From: Alphaproteobacteria bacterium
GTDB lineage: Bacteria; Pseudomonadota; Alphaproteobacteria; ATCC43930; CGMCC-115725
DNA: 14,728 nucleotides
Direction of reading: 5' to 3'
Assembly: GCA_028866355.1 (NCBI GenBank)
Contig: JAGWIH010000023.1
Coordinates: 1 to 14,728, forward strand
In this document: positions 1-7,190 of the stretch, one piece after another
Layout of the letters: every line of letters begins with the position of its first letter
Position numbering within the stretch: position 1 is the stretch's first letter
The notes under the pieces: generated by a model
What the model was told of the DNA's origin: nothing
The model's database searches: none
Seen by the model: the letters and a program-made list of their open reading frames with translations, nothing else
Made by a program: the position numbers and the translations under genes

Positions 1-654
1 AAAGCCAACGGGCTCTGCGGCGTAGACGCGAATTGCCGGCTGTGCGCCGGCAACGGCGAGCGCAATCCCACCGACCAGACCGCCGCCGCTGCACGGCGCG
101 ATGATAATCTCTGGCACGCAACCGAGCTCCGTCGCTTGGCGCATGATCTCGAGCGCTACGGTACCCTGTCCGGCGATGACGCGCGGATCGTCGAATGGCG
201 GAATCAGCGCCACTTGCTGCTCGCGAGCAATGCGCTCGGCAATTGCCTCACGGCTCTCGCGCTGCCGGTCGTAGGGCACCACGGTCGCGCCATAGGCGCG
301 CGTGTTCGCCGTCTTGATCGCCGGCGCGTCGGCCGGCATGACGATTGTCGCCGGGATTCCGAGTTGTTGGGCCGCGGCCGCCACGCCTTGCGCATGATTG
401 CCCGACGAGAACGCGACGACGCCGCGTTTGCGCGCGGCCGCGTCGAGCGACAGAACCGTGTTGAGCGCACCGCGGAACTTGAACGAGCCCGTGCGCTGCA
501 AATTCTCGGCCTTGACCAGAATGCGCCGGCCAACCCGGGCATCCAACAGCGATGAGGTGAGCAGGGGCGTTATGACAATTTGGCCGGCCAGGCGCCGCGC
601 CGCGGCTTCGATCGCCGCCCGGTCCGGCGTCGGCATTGCCGCATCGCTGGCCAT
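1..654 (-). CDS. Threonine/serine dehydratase, PLP-dependent (partial, C-terminus beyond left edge)
   Basis: The reading frame is open from an ATG at 654 to the left edge, giving 218 residues of a fold-type II PLP enzyme. It probably deaminates L-threonine or L-serine to the 2-oxo acid and ammonia in the cytoplasm. Visible motifs are the PLP-lysine motif GSFKFRGA (Lys59), the substrate-loop motif SSGNHAQG (83-90) and the phosphate-binding glycine loop CSGGGLVGG (188-196). Family members run about 320-400 residues, so roughly a third or more is missing, including any ACT domain that would separate biosynthetic from catabolic forms. It starts 2 bases after the dehalogenase stop, so it is the third gene of that operon. 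Serine racemase and 3-hydroxyaspartate ammonia-lyase share these motifs and cannot be excluded. Confidence 0.9.
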   Translation of the reverse strand, partial: MASDAAMPTPDRAAIEAAARRLAGQIVITPLLTSSLLDARVGRRILVKAENLQRTGSFKFRGALNTVLSLDAAARKRGVVAFSSGNHAQGVAAAAQQLGIPATIVMPADAPAIKTANTRAYGATVVPYDRQRESREAIAERIAREQQVALIPPFDDPRVIAGQGTVALEIMRQATELGCVPEIIIAPCSGGGLVGGIALAVAGAQPAIRVYAAEPVGF

Positions 655-656
655 AA

Positions 657-1343
657 CTAAATCCCCAGCAGCGCCGGCAGTTCGTCGAGCCGGGTAATCT
701 GGACGATCGGCTTGGCCGGCAGTCGCTCCGTCTTCGCACCGGCGCGATTGACCCAGATCGCCCTGAAGCCGAAAGAGCTCGCACCGGCGACGTCCCAGCC
801 GTTCGACGAGACGAAGCCGACACGCTCCGGCTTGACGCCGAGCCGGTCGACGGCGAGCTGGTAAACGCGGGGATGCGGCTTGTAGACGCCGACCTCTTCG
901 ATCGAGAGGACGGGATCGATCAGCGCCGCGAGTCCGGCCGACTTGACGGCCGCCGCCAGCATCTTGGGCGTGCCGTTGGACAGGATTGCCGCCGGGCGAT
1001 TTGCCTGGCACAACGCCGTGAGCGCGACAGTGGCGTCGGGATAGGCCGACAGTTCGAGATAAAGATCCATCAACCGTTTCCTCAGCGCCGTATCGGCGAT
1101 CCCCAACGCGTCCATTGCGAAGTCGAGCGCGTCGCCGGTGACCTGCCAGAAATCCGCGTGCCGGCCCATCAAGCTGCGCAGCCACGTGTAATGCAATTGC
1201 GACGTTCGCCACTGGACGGCGAGCGCATCGGCCTTGGCGCCGAGGACATCGGTGCAGCGCTTGGCCGCCGAGCCGACGTCAAACAGCGTGCCATAGGCAT
1301 CGAAGACGCAGGCATCGATGGCGCTGAGCTCGGCGTGCGTCAT
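657..1343 (-). CDS. (S)-2-haloacid dehalogenase, HAD superfamily type II
   Basis: A 228-residue cytoplasmic HAD hydrolase of normal length for type II 2-haloacid dehalogenases, which replace the halogen of short L-2-halo acids with hydroxyl through an aspartyl ester. The nucleophile is Asp15 in FDAYGTLFDV, with Thr19. Compared with the well-studied L-DEX enzyme, every catalytic residue I recall has a counterpart: Arg46 (WRTSQL), Ser122 and Asn123 (LSNGTP), Lys155 and Tyr161 (YKPHPRVY), and Ser179, Asn181 and Asp184 (SSNGWD). The cap motif YTWLRSLMG (52-60) also matches. It starts with ATG one base after the transglycosylase stop and is followed two bases later by the dehydratase, so it is co-transcribed with both. 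True activity on halo acids is likely from the residues, but many such genes in soil bacteria have no known natural substrate. Confidence 0.88.
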   Translation of the reverse strand: MTHAELSAIDACVFDAYGTLFDVGSAAKRCTDVLGAKADALAVQWRTSQLHYTWLRSLMGRHADFWQVTGDALDFAMDALGIADTALRKRLMDLYLELSAYPDATVALTALCQANRPAAILSNGTPKMLAAAVKSAGLAALIDPVLSIEEVGVYKPHPRVYQLAVDRLGVKPERVGFVSSNGWDVAGASSFGFRAIWVNRAGAKTERLPAKPIVQITRLDELPALLGI

Positions 1344-1344
1344 G

Positions 1345-3312
1345 TCAGCGTTTCAAGTCGCTGGCAAGCGTGAACGTGCTGCCGGTTTGGCCGAGGCGCA
1401 TGCGATAGATCTGCAGGTTCTCCAGGACGCGCTGAACGTAGTTGCGCGTTTCGGAATAGGGGATGGACTCAACCCAGTCGATCACATTCACGCCTTCGGC
1501 TCGCGGATCACCATAAAGACTCATCCAGTCCTTCACATGCGCCGGTCCGGCGTTATAGGCGGCGATCGCCAGCACATACGAGCCCGAGAATGTCGACAAC
1601 AATTGATCGAGATAGGCACGGCCGAGCGTGACGTTGTAGCCCCGGTCGGTCGTCAGCCGCTTCTGCGAGAAGCGCAAATGCAGCGCCTTGGCGATCAGGC
1701 TGGCGGTGTGCGGCATCAGTTGCATCAAGCCGCGGGCGCCGACCCGGCTGACCGCCTCATGCGAGAACGCACTCTCCTGCCGGGTGATGGCTAAGAGCAA
1801 CGGGGTCTCGACATTGCCGCCCTTCGGCAGGGTTTGAATTGGATAACCCTCGGCAATCAGGTTGATGCCCGCATAACTCGCGCGCTTCGCCGCTTCGACT
1901 TCGAGATCGGGGCGGTCGATCTCGTGCGCCAAACGCGCCATCAGCATGTATTGATCGGCGGTCGTGGCCTGTTCGAGCAGATGGCGGAAAAACGGCGTCA
2001 CGACCTCGTCGGCGCCGGCCGCGCCGAGATCACGCGTGAGCCGCACCAGCTCGCGCCGGTTGAAGGCGTTGGCTTCCGCCGTCGACGGTTGGGGCTCGCG
2101 GCCGGCCTTGACCGGCGCGACGCCCGGCATCGATGCCGCCAGCTGTCCGTAATAGGTCGTGAAGCGCTCAGCCGCGGTGTCGAACCACGCGGCGGCAAGC
2201 TGGTGATATTCCATCGCATCGGCGGCGCGGCCCGCCCAATAGGCGCCGCGGGCGATGGTGATCGGCAACGTTGCGGCGCTGTAGAGCTTGACGAAATGAG
2301 CGTAGGCAACGTCGGGTTGGTGAAGAAAGCGCAGCGCGATCCAACCGGACAGGAATTCGAGGTCGGCGAAATTTTGGCCGTTCGACGCTTGTTGCTGCTC
2401 GGCGACGCGGAACGCGAGGTCCGGTCTCCCGATGGCAAGGGCGCGGCGCGCCATGATCTGGCGCTCGTTCGCCCATTGCGTCGCATGCGCTTGGTCCGGC
2501 GGCGCGACGACGAGAAGATCGAGAGCGCCGTCGTCGAGGTTCTTGATCCGGCGCCAGCGGATGCGGTCATACAACAGGCCGATATCGTTGCGGTATTCGG
2601 CCGGCACGTTGTCGACCAGACTGTCGGCGTTGCCGGCAAACGTCAGCAGCGCGATACGCGCCTCGGCAACGGATTGCACGTTGGGAGGCACCAGCGGCAG
2701 CATGCGCTGTGCCGCCGCAACTTGGCCGCTCCACAGTAATCGATCGAGCCGCTGCACGTGATCTTCGACGCGCAGATATTCATGATAGCGCTGATACATC
2801 GACCGCTCGTCAAAGGCCGAGACGTCGCTTTTGATCCACACGGCGCGGATGTGCGCTTGTGCCTCGTCGGCGCGTCCCATGGCGATCCAGATATCGGCTT
2901 GCCGCAATTTGCCGGCGACAGTGATCGGGGGATGGGTTGTGAACCAGGCTTCAAGCGTGCCGTCCGGCACGCCGGTCATCGCTTCTTCGGCGGCCTCTTC
3001 GAGTGCGTTTTGCCCCGGCCAATCCGGGTGCGTGGTGATGAAGTGGGTGATCTCGCCGAAGCCGGCGCCGTTGGCACCTTTAATGATCGCCAGCCAATGC
3101 AGCGCCTCGCGCGGCAACGGATCGTGTGCGAGCGCCGCCTCACGCGCGGCGCCTTTCCAGTTGCTCTTCTGCGCATCCGCAAACGCGGCGTGATAGGCGC
3201 GGCGGTCATTGGTCGAGAGGGTCTGGGCATGCGCAACACTCATGCCCAGCAATGCGCCGGCCGTGATAACGGTTAGACAGACGCCTAACCGCCGCTTCGC
3301 AACGCAATCCAC
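1345..3312 (-). CDS. Soluble lytic murein transglycosylase (SLT), periplasmic
   Basis: A 655-residue protein that cleaves the MurNAc-GlcNAc glycosidic bond of peptidoglycan with formation of 1,6-anhydro-MurNAc. The N-terminus has a basic start (AKRR) and a hydrophobic stretch ending AHA at 27-29, fitting a Sec signal peptide and periplasmic location. Residues about 35-480 are alpha-helical and repeat-like, resembling the superhelical U-domain of Slt70-type enzymes. The C-terminal SLT domain spans about 495-645: catalytic Glu513 in ITRQESAF, the GLMQLMP motif (528-534), AYNAGP (585-590) and the closing IPYSETRNYVQRV segment. The start is a GTG with a GGGGAG ribosome site six bases upstream. 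It is the first gene of a leftward operon and is divergent from dapA, an arrangement I recall as common in Rhizobiales. Confidence 0.93.
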   Translation of the reverse strand: MDCVAKRRLGVCLTVITAGALLGMSVAHAQTLSTNDRRAYHAAFADAQKSNWKGAAREAALAHDPLPREALHWLAIIKGANGAGFGEITHFITTHPDWPGQNALEEAAEEAMTGVPDGTLEAWFTTHPPITVAGKLRQADIWIAMGRADEAQAHIRAVWIKSDVSAFDERSMYQRYHEYLRVEDHVQRLDRLLWSGQVAAAQRMLPLVPPNVQSVAEARIALLTFAGNADSLVDNVPAEYRNDIGLLYDRIRWRRIKNLDDGALDLLVVAPPDQAHATQWANERQIMARRALAIGRPDLAFRVAEQQQASNGQNFADLEFLSGWIALRFLHQPDVAYAHFVKLYSAATLPITIARGAYWAGRAADAMEYHQLAAAWFDTAAERFTTYYGQLAASMPGVAPVKAGREPQPSTAEANAFNRRELVRLTRDLGAAGADEVVTPFFRHLLEQATTADQYMLMARLAHEIDRPDLEVEAAKRASYAGINLIAEGYPIQTLPKGGNVETPLLLAITRQESAFSHEAVSRVGARGLMQLMPHTASLIAKALHLRFSQKRLTTDRGYNVTLGRAYLDQLLSTFSGSYVLAIAAYNAGPAHVKDWMSLYGDPRAEGVNVIDWVESIPYSETRNYVQRVLENLQIYRMRLGQTGSTFTLASDLKR

Positions 3313-3330
3313 GTGGGTCTCCCCGCCCGG

Positions 3331-3359
3331 ATATTAGCGGCCGGAGCGACGGCTGTCAG
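3331..3359 (-). promoter_or_regulatory. Candidate sigma-70 promoter for the transglycosylase operon
   Basis: On the minus strand CTGACA (3354-3359) matches the -35 consensus at five of six bases. It is followed after exactly 17 bases by TAATAT (3331-3336), which matches the -10 at four of six. Transcription would start near 3324, giving a leader of only about 12 bases, so the GGGGAG ribosome site would lie at the very 5' end. Seen by eye only. Promoter-like hexamers also occur by chance. Confidence 0.4.
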
Positions 3360-3385
3360 GTCCGGACGCGTTGGCCGCGCCGCGA

Positions 3386-3415
3386 TTGCCCTCGGACGCG
3401 TACGGGCGCTATTTT
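3386..3415 (+). promoter_or_regulatory. Candidate sigma-70 promoter for dapA
   Basis: TTGCCC (3386-3391) and TATTTT (3410-3415) are separated by 18 bases, each matching four of six consensus positions. They lie about 45 bases upstream of the dapA start, in the divergent gap shared with the transglycosylase. Of the options in this 147-base gap this is the best-placed plus-strand pair, but it is weak. Confidence 0.3.
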
Positions 3416-3448
3416 GGCTTATCGCGCGGTTCGGACGGGCCGCGTCGC

Positions 3449-3454
3449 AGGAGG
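3449..3454 (+). promoter_or_regulatory. Strong ribosome binding site that fixes the dapA start
   Basis: A perfect AGGAGG lies five bases before ATG 3460. The frame is open further upstream to a GTG at 3313, but that extension (AGATAVRSGRVGRAA and similar) has no DapA homology that I recognise. The ribosome site supports the shorter protein. Confidence 0.85.
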
Positions 3455-3459
3455 TTGGT

Positions 3460-4335
3460 ATGTTTAAGGGTTCGCTGGTCGCGCTGATCACGCCGTTCCG
3501 CAACGGAGCGGTCGATGAAAAGGCCTTCCAGGGATTCGTCGATTGGCAGATCACGCAGGGTACGCACGGCGTCGTTCCGTGCGGCACCACCGGCGAATCG
3601 CCGACGCTGTCGCATGCCGAACACAAACGCGTGGTCGAGCTATGCGTCGAGGCCGCGCGTGGCCGCGTGCCGGTGATCGCCGGTACGGGTTCGAACTCGA
3701 CCGCCGAAGCGATCGAATTGACTCAGCACGCCAAGCGAGCGGGGGTCGACGCGGCGTTGGTGGTGACGCCTTATTACAACAAGCCAACACAGGAAGGCCT
3801 GTATCAACATTACAAGGCGATCAACGACGCCGTCGATCTGCCGTTGCTGATCTACAACATTCCGGGCCGCTGCGTCGTCGATATGAGCGTCGACACCATG
3901 GCGCGCCTCGCCAAGCTGCCGAACGTCGTCGGCGTGAAGGACGCGACGAACGATTTGGCACGGCCGCTCAAGACGCGCGCGACGTGCGGCGACGCGTTCT
4001 GCATCTTGTCGGGTGAGGACGCGACGGCTTTGTCGTTCCGCGCCAACGGCGGCGATGGTTGCATCTCGGTCACGGCGAACATCGCGCCGCGCGCGTGCGC
4101 GGAAATGCATGAAGCCTGGGAAAAAGGCGACGCTGCCGGCGCTATGAAAACCAACATGCGGTTGGCCGCGCTGCACGACGCTCTGTTCGTCGAGACCAGC
4201 CCGGCGCCGGTCAAGTATGCCGCGTCGCTGCTCGGCAAGTCGTCACCCGAGGTGCGGCTGCCGCTGGTGCCCGCGTCATCGGCCGCACAAGCCCGCGTCA
4301 AGGACGCGATGCGCTCGGCCGGGCTGTTGAACTGA
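3460..4335 (+). CDS. dapA: 4-hydroxy-tetrahydrodipicolinate synthase
   Basis: A 291-residue class I aldolase that condenses pyruvate with aspartate semialdehyde, the first committed step to meso-diaminopimelate and lysine. Visible residues: CGTTGE with Thr43 and Thr44, Tyr106 in TPYYNKPT, Tyr132 and Arg137 in IYNIPGR, and the Schiff-base Lys160 in VVGVKDAT. These fall one position before the E. coli enzyme numbering, so the catalytic set is complete. The length equals the family norm when translation begins at ATG 3460, next to a perfect AGGAGG. It is divergent from the murein transglycosylase, putting diaminopimelate synthesis beside peptidoglycan turnover, and is followed after 7 bases by smpB. 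Confidence 0.97.
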   Translation: MFKGSLVALITPFRNGAVDEKAFQGFVDWQITQGTHGVVPCGTTGESPTLSHAEHKRVVELCVEAARGRVPVIAGTGSNSTAEAIELTQHAKRAGVDAALVVTPYYNKPTQEGLYQHYKAINDAVDLPLLIYNIPGRCVVDMSVDTMARLAKLPNVVGVKDATNDLARPLKTRATCGDAFCILSGEDATALSFRANGGDGCISVTANIAPRACAEMHEAWEKGDAAGAMKTNMRLAALHDALFVETSPAPVKYAASLLGKSSPEVRLPLVPASSAAQARVKDAMRSAGLLN

Positions 4336-4342
4336 TCCGTCG

Positions 4343-4807
4343 ATGGCCTTGCGGGGCGACGAGAAATACGTCGCGCAAAATCGGCGTGCCCGTCACGATT
4401 ACGCGATCCAGGAGACGATCGAGGCGGGCCTGATGTTGGCCGGCACGGAGGTCAAGGTGCTGCGCGCCGGCCTTGCCAGCATTGCCGAAGCCTACGCGGC
4501 GGAGAAAGACGGCGCGATCTACCTGTTGAACGCGCATTTCCCTGCCTATCCGTCGGCGCGGGTCAATCATGAGCCGCGTCGGCCTCGCAAGCTACTCTTG
4601 CGCAACCGGGAAATCGCAAGGCTGCTGGGTGCGGTGAAGCGCGAAGGTATCACGCTGGTGCCGCTGTCGATCTACTTCAACGAACGCGGCCGCGCCAAAC
4701 TCGCGCTCGGCGTCGCCAAGGGCAAACGCAAGGCCGACAAGCGCGAGGCCGAAAAGGAGCGCGATTGGCAGCGTTCGCGTGCCCGGCTCTTACGCGAGCG
4801 CGGCTAG
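4343..4807 (+). CDS. smpB: SsrA-binding protein SmpB (trans-translation)
   Basis: A 154-residue RNA-binding protein that partners tmRNA to rescue stalled ribosomes. Recognisable family segments are VAQNRRARHDYAIQET near the start, EAGLMLAGTEVKVLRAG (27-43), the YLLNAHFPAYP segment, NHEPRRPRKLLL and LVPLSIYFNERGRAKLALGVAKGK. The tail is basic and lysine/arginine-rich (KRKADKREAEKERDWQRSR), as expected for the part that mimics mRNA in the decoding channel. Its ATG is 7 bases after the dapA stop with no clear ribosome site, so it is probably translationally coupled to dapA, an arrangement known in Alphaproteobacteria. Its stop is one base from the stop of the convergent DUF523 gene. Confidence 0.97.
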   Translation: MALRGDEKYVAQNRRARHDYAIQETIEAGLMLAGTEVKVLRAGLASIAEAYAAEKDGAIYLLNAHFPAYPSARVNHEPRRPRKLLLRNREIARLLGAVKREGITLVPLSIYFNERGRAKLALGVAKGKRKADKREAEKERDWQRSRARLLRERG

Positions 4808-4808
4808 G

Positions 4809-5288
4809 CTACGGATCGTCCTCCGCCAGCTCGCGTTCGACCTCGTCCAGTTGATCCTCGCCGAAGACCTTGATGCCGTTGGCCCGCAACAAGGCAACGG
4901 TGCGGCCTTCGCCCGGGATCCGATCGATGAAATTCGCCGCAAAAATTTCACGCGAGCCGCACGACGGGCTCGCCTGCTTCAGAATGGCAAGGGTTATGCC
5001 GTACTTTTTCGCGAGAGCGAGCGCGGCTTGCGCGCCATGGTCGTATTCGGCGGTGACGTCGACATCGAATAGGGTGACGATCCGGCCGCTGTCGAGGTCG
5101 ACGCGCGCCCGTGGTCGCGGTGTCGGCAATCCGCCGGCGACTTCGGGACAGATGTGGATCAGGCGGCCTTCGTCGTGCCACCGCCTGAAACGCGGATCGA
5201 CGCATGGGCTGTCGCTGTCGTTGAAACGGACGCGATAGCCAACCACCGCTTCGCCGAGCAGGCAGGTGCTGACCAGAATCTTGCGCAC
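4809..5288 (-). CDS. DUF523 family protein, TudS-like (possible thiouracil desulfurase)
   Basis: A 159-residue protein matching the DUF523 family, whose characterised member TudS uses a [4Fe-4S] cluster held by three cysteines to convert 2-thiouracil to uracil. The three family cysteines are present: Cys9 in VSTCLLG, Cys47 in HICPEVAGGLP and Cys110 in ASPSCGSREIF. The loop after CLLG (GEAVVGYRVRFNDSDSPC) is a few residues longer than the usual CLLGxxVRYDG form. It starts at a GTG seven bases after the uracil-DNA glycosylase stop, so it is the last gene of a three-gene operon. The desulfurase role is inferred from family membership and may not hold for this subgroup. Confidence 0.8.
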   Translation of the reverse strand: MRKILVSTCLLGEAVVGYRVRFNDSDSPCVDPRFRRWHDEGRLIHICPEVAGGLPTPRPRARVDLDSGRIVTLFDVDVTAEYDHGAQAALALAKKYGITLAILKQASPSCGSREIFAANFIDRIPGEGRTVALLRANGIKVFGEDQLDEVERELAEDDP

Positions 5289-5295
5289 GCCAGTA

Positions 5296-5949
5296 TTATG
5301 ACGGCATGAGCCGCCGTTTCAATTCGGCAAAAACCGCCTCGAACATCGCCGGCGTGAGCTGACCGGTGTTGGTGTTGTAGCGCGAGCAGTGATAACTGTC
5401 GGCCAGGATTGGGCCTTCCGGCAGGGCGTGGATCGCGCCATGTGCGAAGCGATAGTGCGCGCGCTTTTGTCCCCGCGCCGCCAGCACCGCTTGATGCGCG
5501 ATCTGACCGAGCGCGAGCACCGCAACGAGGCGCGGCATGGCCGCGATTTCGGCGGTAAGGAACTGGCCGCAACTGCGAATTTCAGGTGTCTCGGGCTTGT
5601 TGGCCGGCGGCACGCAGCGGACCGCATTGGTGATCCGACATCCGACCAACGTCAGGCCGTCGTCGACGCGGGCGTCATAGGTGCCGTGCGCGAAGCCGAA
5701 TTTGATCAGCGTGCCGTAGAGCAGGACGCCCGCGTAGTCGCCGGTGAACGGTCGCCCGGTGCGGTTGGCGCCTTTGAGGCCTGGCGCCAATCCGACGATC
5801 AGGAGTTGCGCATCGAGTTTGCCGAACGACGGCACAGGTGCATTGTGCCATGCCGGTTCGGCAACGCGCTGCGCGGCGCGGAACGCCACCAAGCGCGGAC
5901 AGAGCGCGCAATCCGGTCCGGGTACGCCCGGGGCCGAAGACGTGGTCAC
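5296..5949 (-). CDS. Uracil-DNA glycosylase, family 5 (UDGb type), Fe-S
   Basis: A 217-residue DNA repair glycosylase that removes uracil, and in family 5 also hypoxanthine and other deaminated bases, from DNA. Motif 1 is GLAPGLKGANRTGRPFTGD (53-71). It lacks the polar catalytic Asp/Asn of other families, and the GANRTGR pattern is typical of family 5. Motif 2 is SYHCSRYNTNTGQLT (185-199) with His187. Four cysteines likely bind a [4Fe-4S] cluster: Cys14 and Cys17 (CALC), Cys112 (VRCVPP) and Cys127 (RSCGQ). The start is GTG 5949, which overlaps the stop of the NYN gene by four bases (GTGA), implying translational coupling. The DUF523 gene follows after 7 bases. Confidence 0.92.
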   Translation of the reverse strand: MTTSSAPGVPGPDCALCPRLVAFRAAQRVAEPAWHNAPVPSFGKLDAQLLIVGLAPGLKGANRTGRPFTGDYAGVLLYGTLIKFGFAHGTYDARVDDGLTLVGCRITNAVRCVPPANKPETPEIRSCGQFLTAEIAAMPRLVAVLALGQIAHQAVLAARGQKRAHYRFAHGAIHALPEGPILADSYHCSRYNTNTGQLTPAMFEAVFAELKRRLMPS

Positions 5950-6533
5950 GCCTCGCTGTCGCTCATCTGGGTGACGTTTTGAGTTTGCCGCGGTGCCGCG
6001 TCGTCACGATGGCGCATGATTTGCGGCGCCAAATCCTGAAGCTCGATGAACATATCGGCTTGACGGCGGAGCTCGTCGGCAACCATCGGCGGCGCCGAGC
6101 GGATCGTCGACACCACGGTGACGCGGACACCTTTTCGTTGGACCGCGTCGACCAGCCGCCGAAAATCGCCGTCGCCGGAGAACAGCACGATATGGTCGAG
6201 ATATTGTGCCATCTCCATCACGTCGATGGCGAGTTCGATATCCATATTGCCCTTGACCTTCCGGCGACCCATCGCGTCGGTGTACTCCTTGGTCGGCTTG
6301 GTGACCATGGTATAGCCGTTGTAGTCGAGCCAATCGACCAAGGGGCGTAGCGGCGAATATTCCTGATCCTCGATCAATGCCGTGTAATAGAAGGCACGGA
6401 TCAAGCGACCCTTTTCTCCGAACAGCTGCAACAATCGTTTGTAGTCTATATCGAAACCCAACGCCCGAGCGGCGGCATGGAGGTTGGCGCCATCGATGAA
6501 CAATGCAATTCTTTCCTCGGGATAAAATGTCAT
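5946..6533 (-). CDS. NYN/LabA-type PIN-like domain protein (probable RNase)
   Basis: A 195-residue protein with an NYN (DUF88, LabA-like) domain, a PIN-related nuclease fold that usually binds a divalent metal and cuts RNA. Candidate acidic metal ligands are Asp14 in LFIDGANL, Asp98 in KGNMDIELAIDVM, and Asp121 and Asp123 in FSGDGDF. A conserved VKPTKEY-like stretch (here TKPTKEY) is also present. I place the start at ATG 6533 because GGAG lies six bases upstream and because family members begin MTFYP. A GTG at 6545 is in frame but has no ribosome site. The last 30 residues are polar and probably disordered. First gene of an operon with the glycosylase and DUF523; its role there is not known. 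Confidence 0.87.
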   Translation of the reverse strand: MTFYPEERIALFIDGANLHAAARALGFDIDYKRLLQLFGEKGRLIRAFYYTALIEDQEYSPLRPLVDWLDYNGYTMVTKPTKEYTDAMGRRKVKGNMDIELAIDVMEMAQYLDHIVLFSGDGDFRRLVDAVQRKGVRVTVVSTIRSAPPMVADELRRQADMFIELQDLAPQIMRHRDDAAPRQTQNVTQMSDSEA

Positions 6534-6631
6534 GCGTAACTCCACTCAATGATACCGACTTTATGTCGCGCATTTGACCGCCGCCACGTCTTGGGCGTCA
6601 AGCGGGCGCGCTTACCGAAAGTTTGCGGCGA

Positions 6632-7129
6632 ATGATCCTGATTGCCTTGGGCGCCAATCTGCCGAGCAACGTCGGACCGCCACGCACGACGCTTGAATAC
6701 GCGTTGCGTTCCCTCGCACAGGAAGGCGGCGAGATTGTGGCGCGCTCGCGCTTTTACCGGAGTTTGCCCGTGCCGAAATCGGATCAACCCGATTACCTCA
6801 ATGCTGTCGTCGCTATCAAATGTGTTTTGGATCCGCCCACGCTGCTTGGACAACTCAGTGCGATTGAAACGCATTTCGGGCGGCGGCGCGGCGAGCCGAA
6901 CGCCGCCCGTTCGCTCGATCTTGATCTGATCGCATACGACGATGTGATCCGCGATGCCGCTCCGATCCTGCCGCACCCGCGAATGCACGAGCGCGCGTTT
7001 GTACTGCTGCCGTTGGCCGAAATCGCACCGGATTGGTTTCATCCGCGCCTCCGGCTCCCGATTGCCGCGCTGATCCAGGCGTTGCCGCCAAGCGCCCGGG
7101 CTGATTGCGGTCCGGTTGCGGACAATTGA
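6632..7129 (+). CDS. folK: 2-amino-4-hydroxy-6-hydroxymethyldihydropteridine pyrophosphokinase (HPPK)
   Basis: A 165-residue enzyme of normal length that transfers pyrophosphate from ATP to 6-hydroxymethyl-7,8-dihydropterin in folate synthesis. Key motifs are ALGANLPS near the N-terminus, the catalytic RSLDLDLIAYDD segment with the magnesium-binding DxD, and LPHPRMHERAFVLLPLAEIAPDW, the second HPPK signature. ATG 6632 gives the usual MILIALGANLPS start. A TTG at 6623 would add three residues and cannot be excluded, since neither has a strong ribosome site. It is divergent from the NYN gene across 98 bases and is not next to folP or folB here. Confidence 0.95.
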   Translation: MILIALGANLPSNVGPPRTTLEYALRSLAQEGGEIVARSRFYRSLPVPKSDQPDYLNAVVAIKCVLDPPTLLGQLSAIETHFGRRRGEPNAARSLDLDLIAYDDVIRDAAPILPHPRMHERAFVLLPLAEIAPDWFHPRLRLPIAALIQALPPSARADCGPVADN

Positions 7130-7154
7130 CTTCGCGGTATGCTCGTCCCAAAAT
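7126..7154 (+). promoter_or_regulatory. Candidate sigma-70 promoter for the transporter and pyrimidine block
   Basis: TTGACT (7126-7131, five of six) and CAAAAT (7149-7154, four of six) are spaced by 17 bases. The -35 lies in the last codons of folK. The start of transcription would be near 7161, leaving a leader of about 58 bases before the transporter ATG. By-eye call only. Confidence 0.35.
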
Positions 7155-7173
7155 TAAGACAGGCGATCATAAC

Positions 7174-7190
7174 CGATCTGCCACAAGATG
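7174..7190 (+). promoter_or_regulatory. Possible operator: motif shared with the leader of the XRE regulator gene
   Basis: The stretch CGATCTGCCACAAGATG lies downstream of the candidate promoter and before the transporter ATG. A similar stretch, CGATCTGC-ACAC-GTAAGATG, lies just before the XRE gene at 11593-11612. Both contain ATCT and AGAT as a short inverted pair, but with 6 and 9 bases between them. A weak candidate for a site of the locus regulator. Confidence 0.2.

Noticed and set aside
136..555. Plus-strand open frame of 139 codons inside the dehydratase
   Set aside because: Arginine-rich, low-similarity translation typical of an antisense shadow in GC-rich DNA; the minus-strand PLP enzyme explains the region.
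1834..2739. Long plus-strand open frame (301 codons) opposite the transglycosylase
   Set aside because: Composition is Arg/Gly/Val-rich with no recognisable motif; the opposite strand encodes a well-supported SLT protein through the same bases.
3313..3459. N-terminal extension of dapA from GTG 3313
   Set aside because: The added 49 residues have no DapA similarity, overlap the promoter region, and the AGGAGG before ATG 3460 fixes the shorter start.
4796..4812. Shared bidirectional terminator between smpB and DUF523
   Set aside because: The stops are one base apart and no stem-loop with a T-run is visible there.
6534..6631. Promoter in the gap between the NYN gene and folK
   Set aside because: TTGACC (6574-6579) on plus and TATCAT on minus were seen, but neither has a partner box at a suitable distance.
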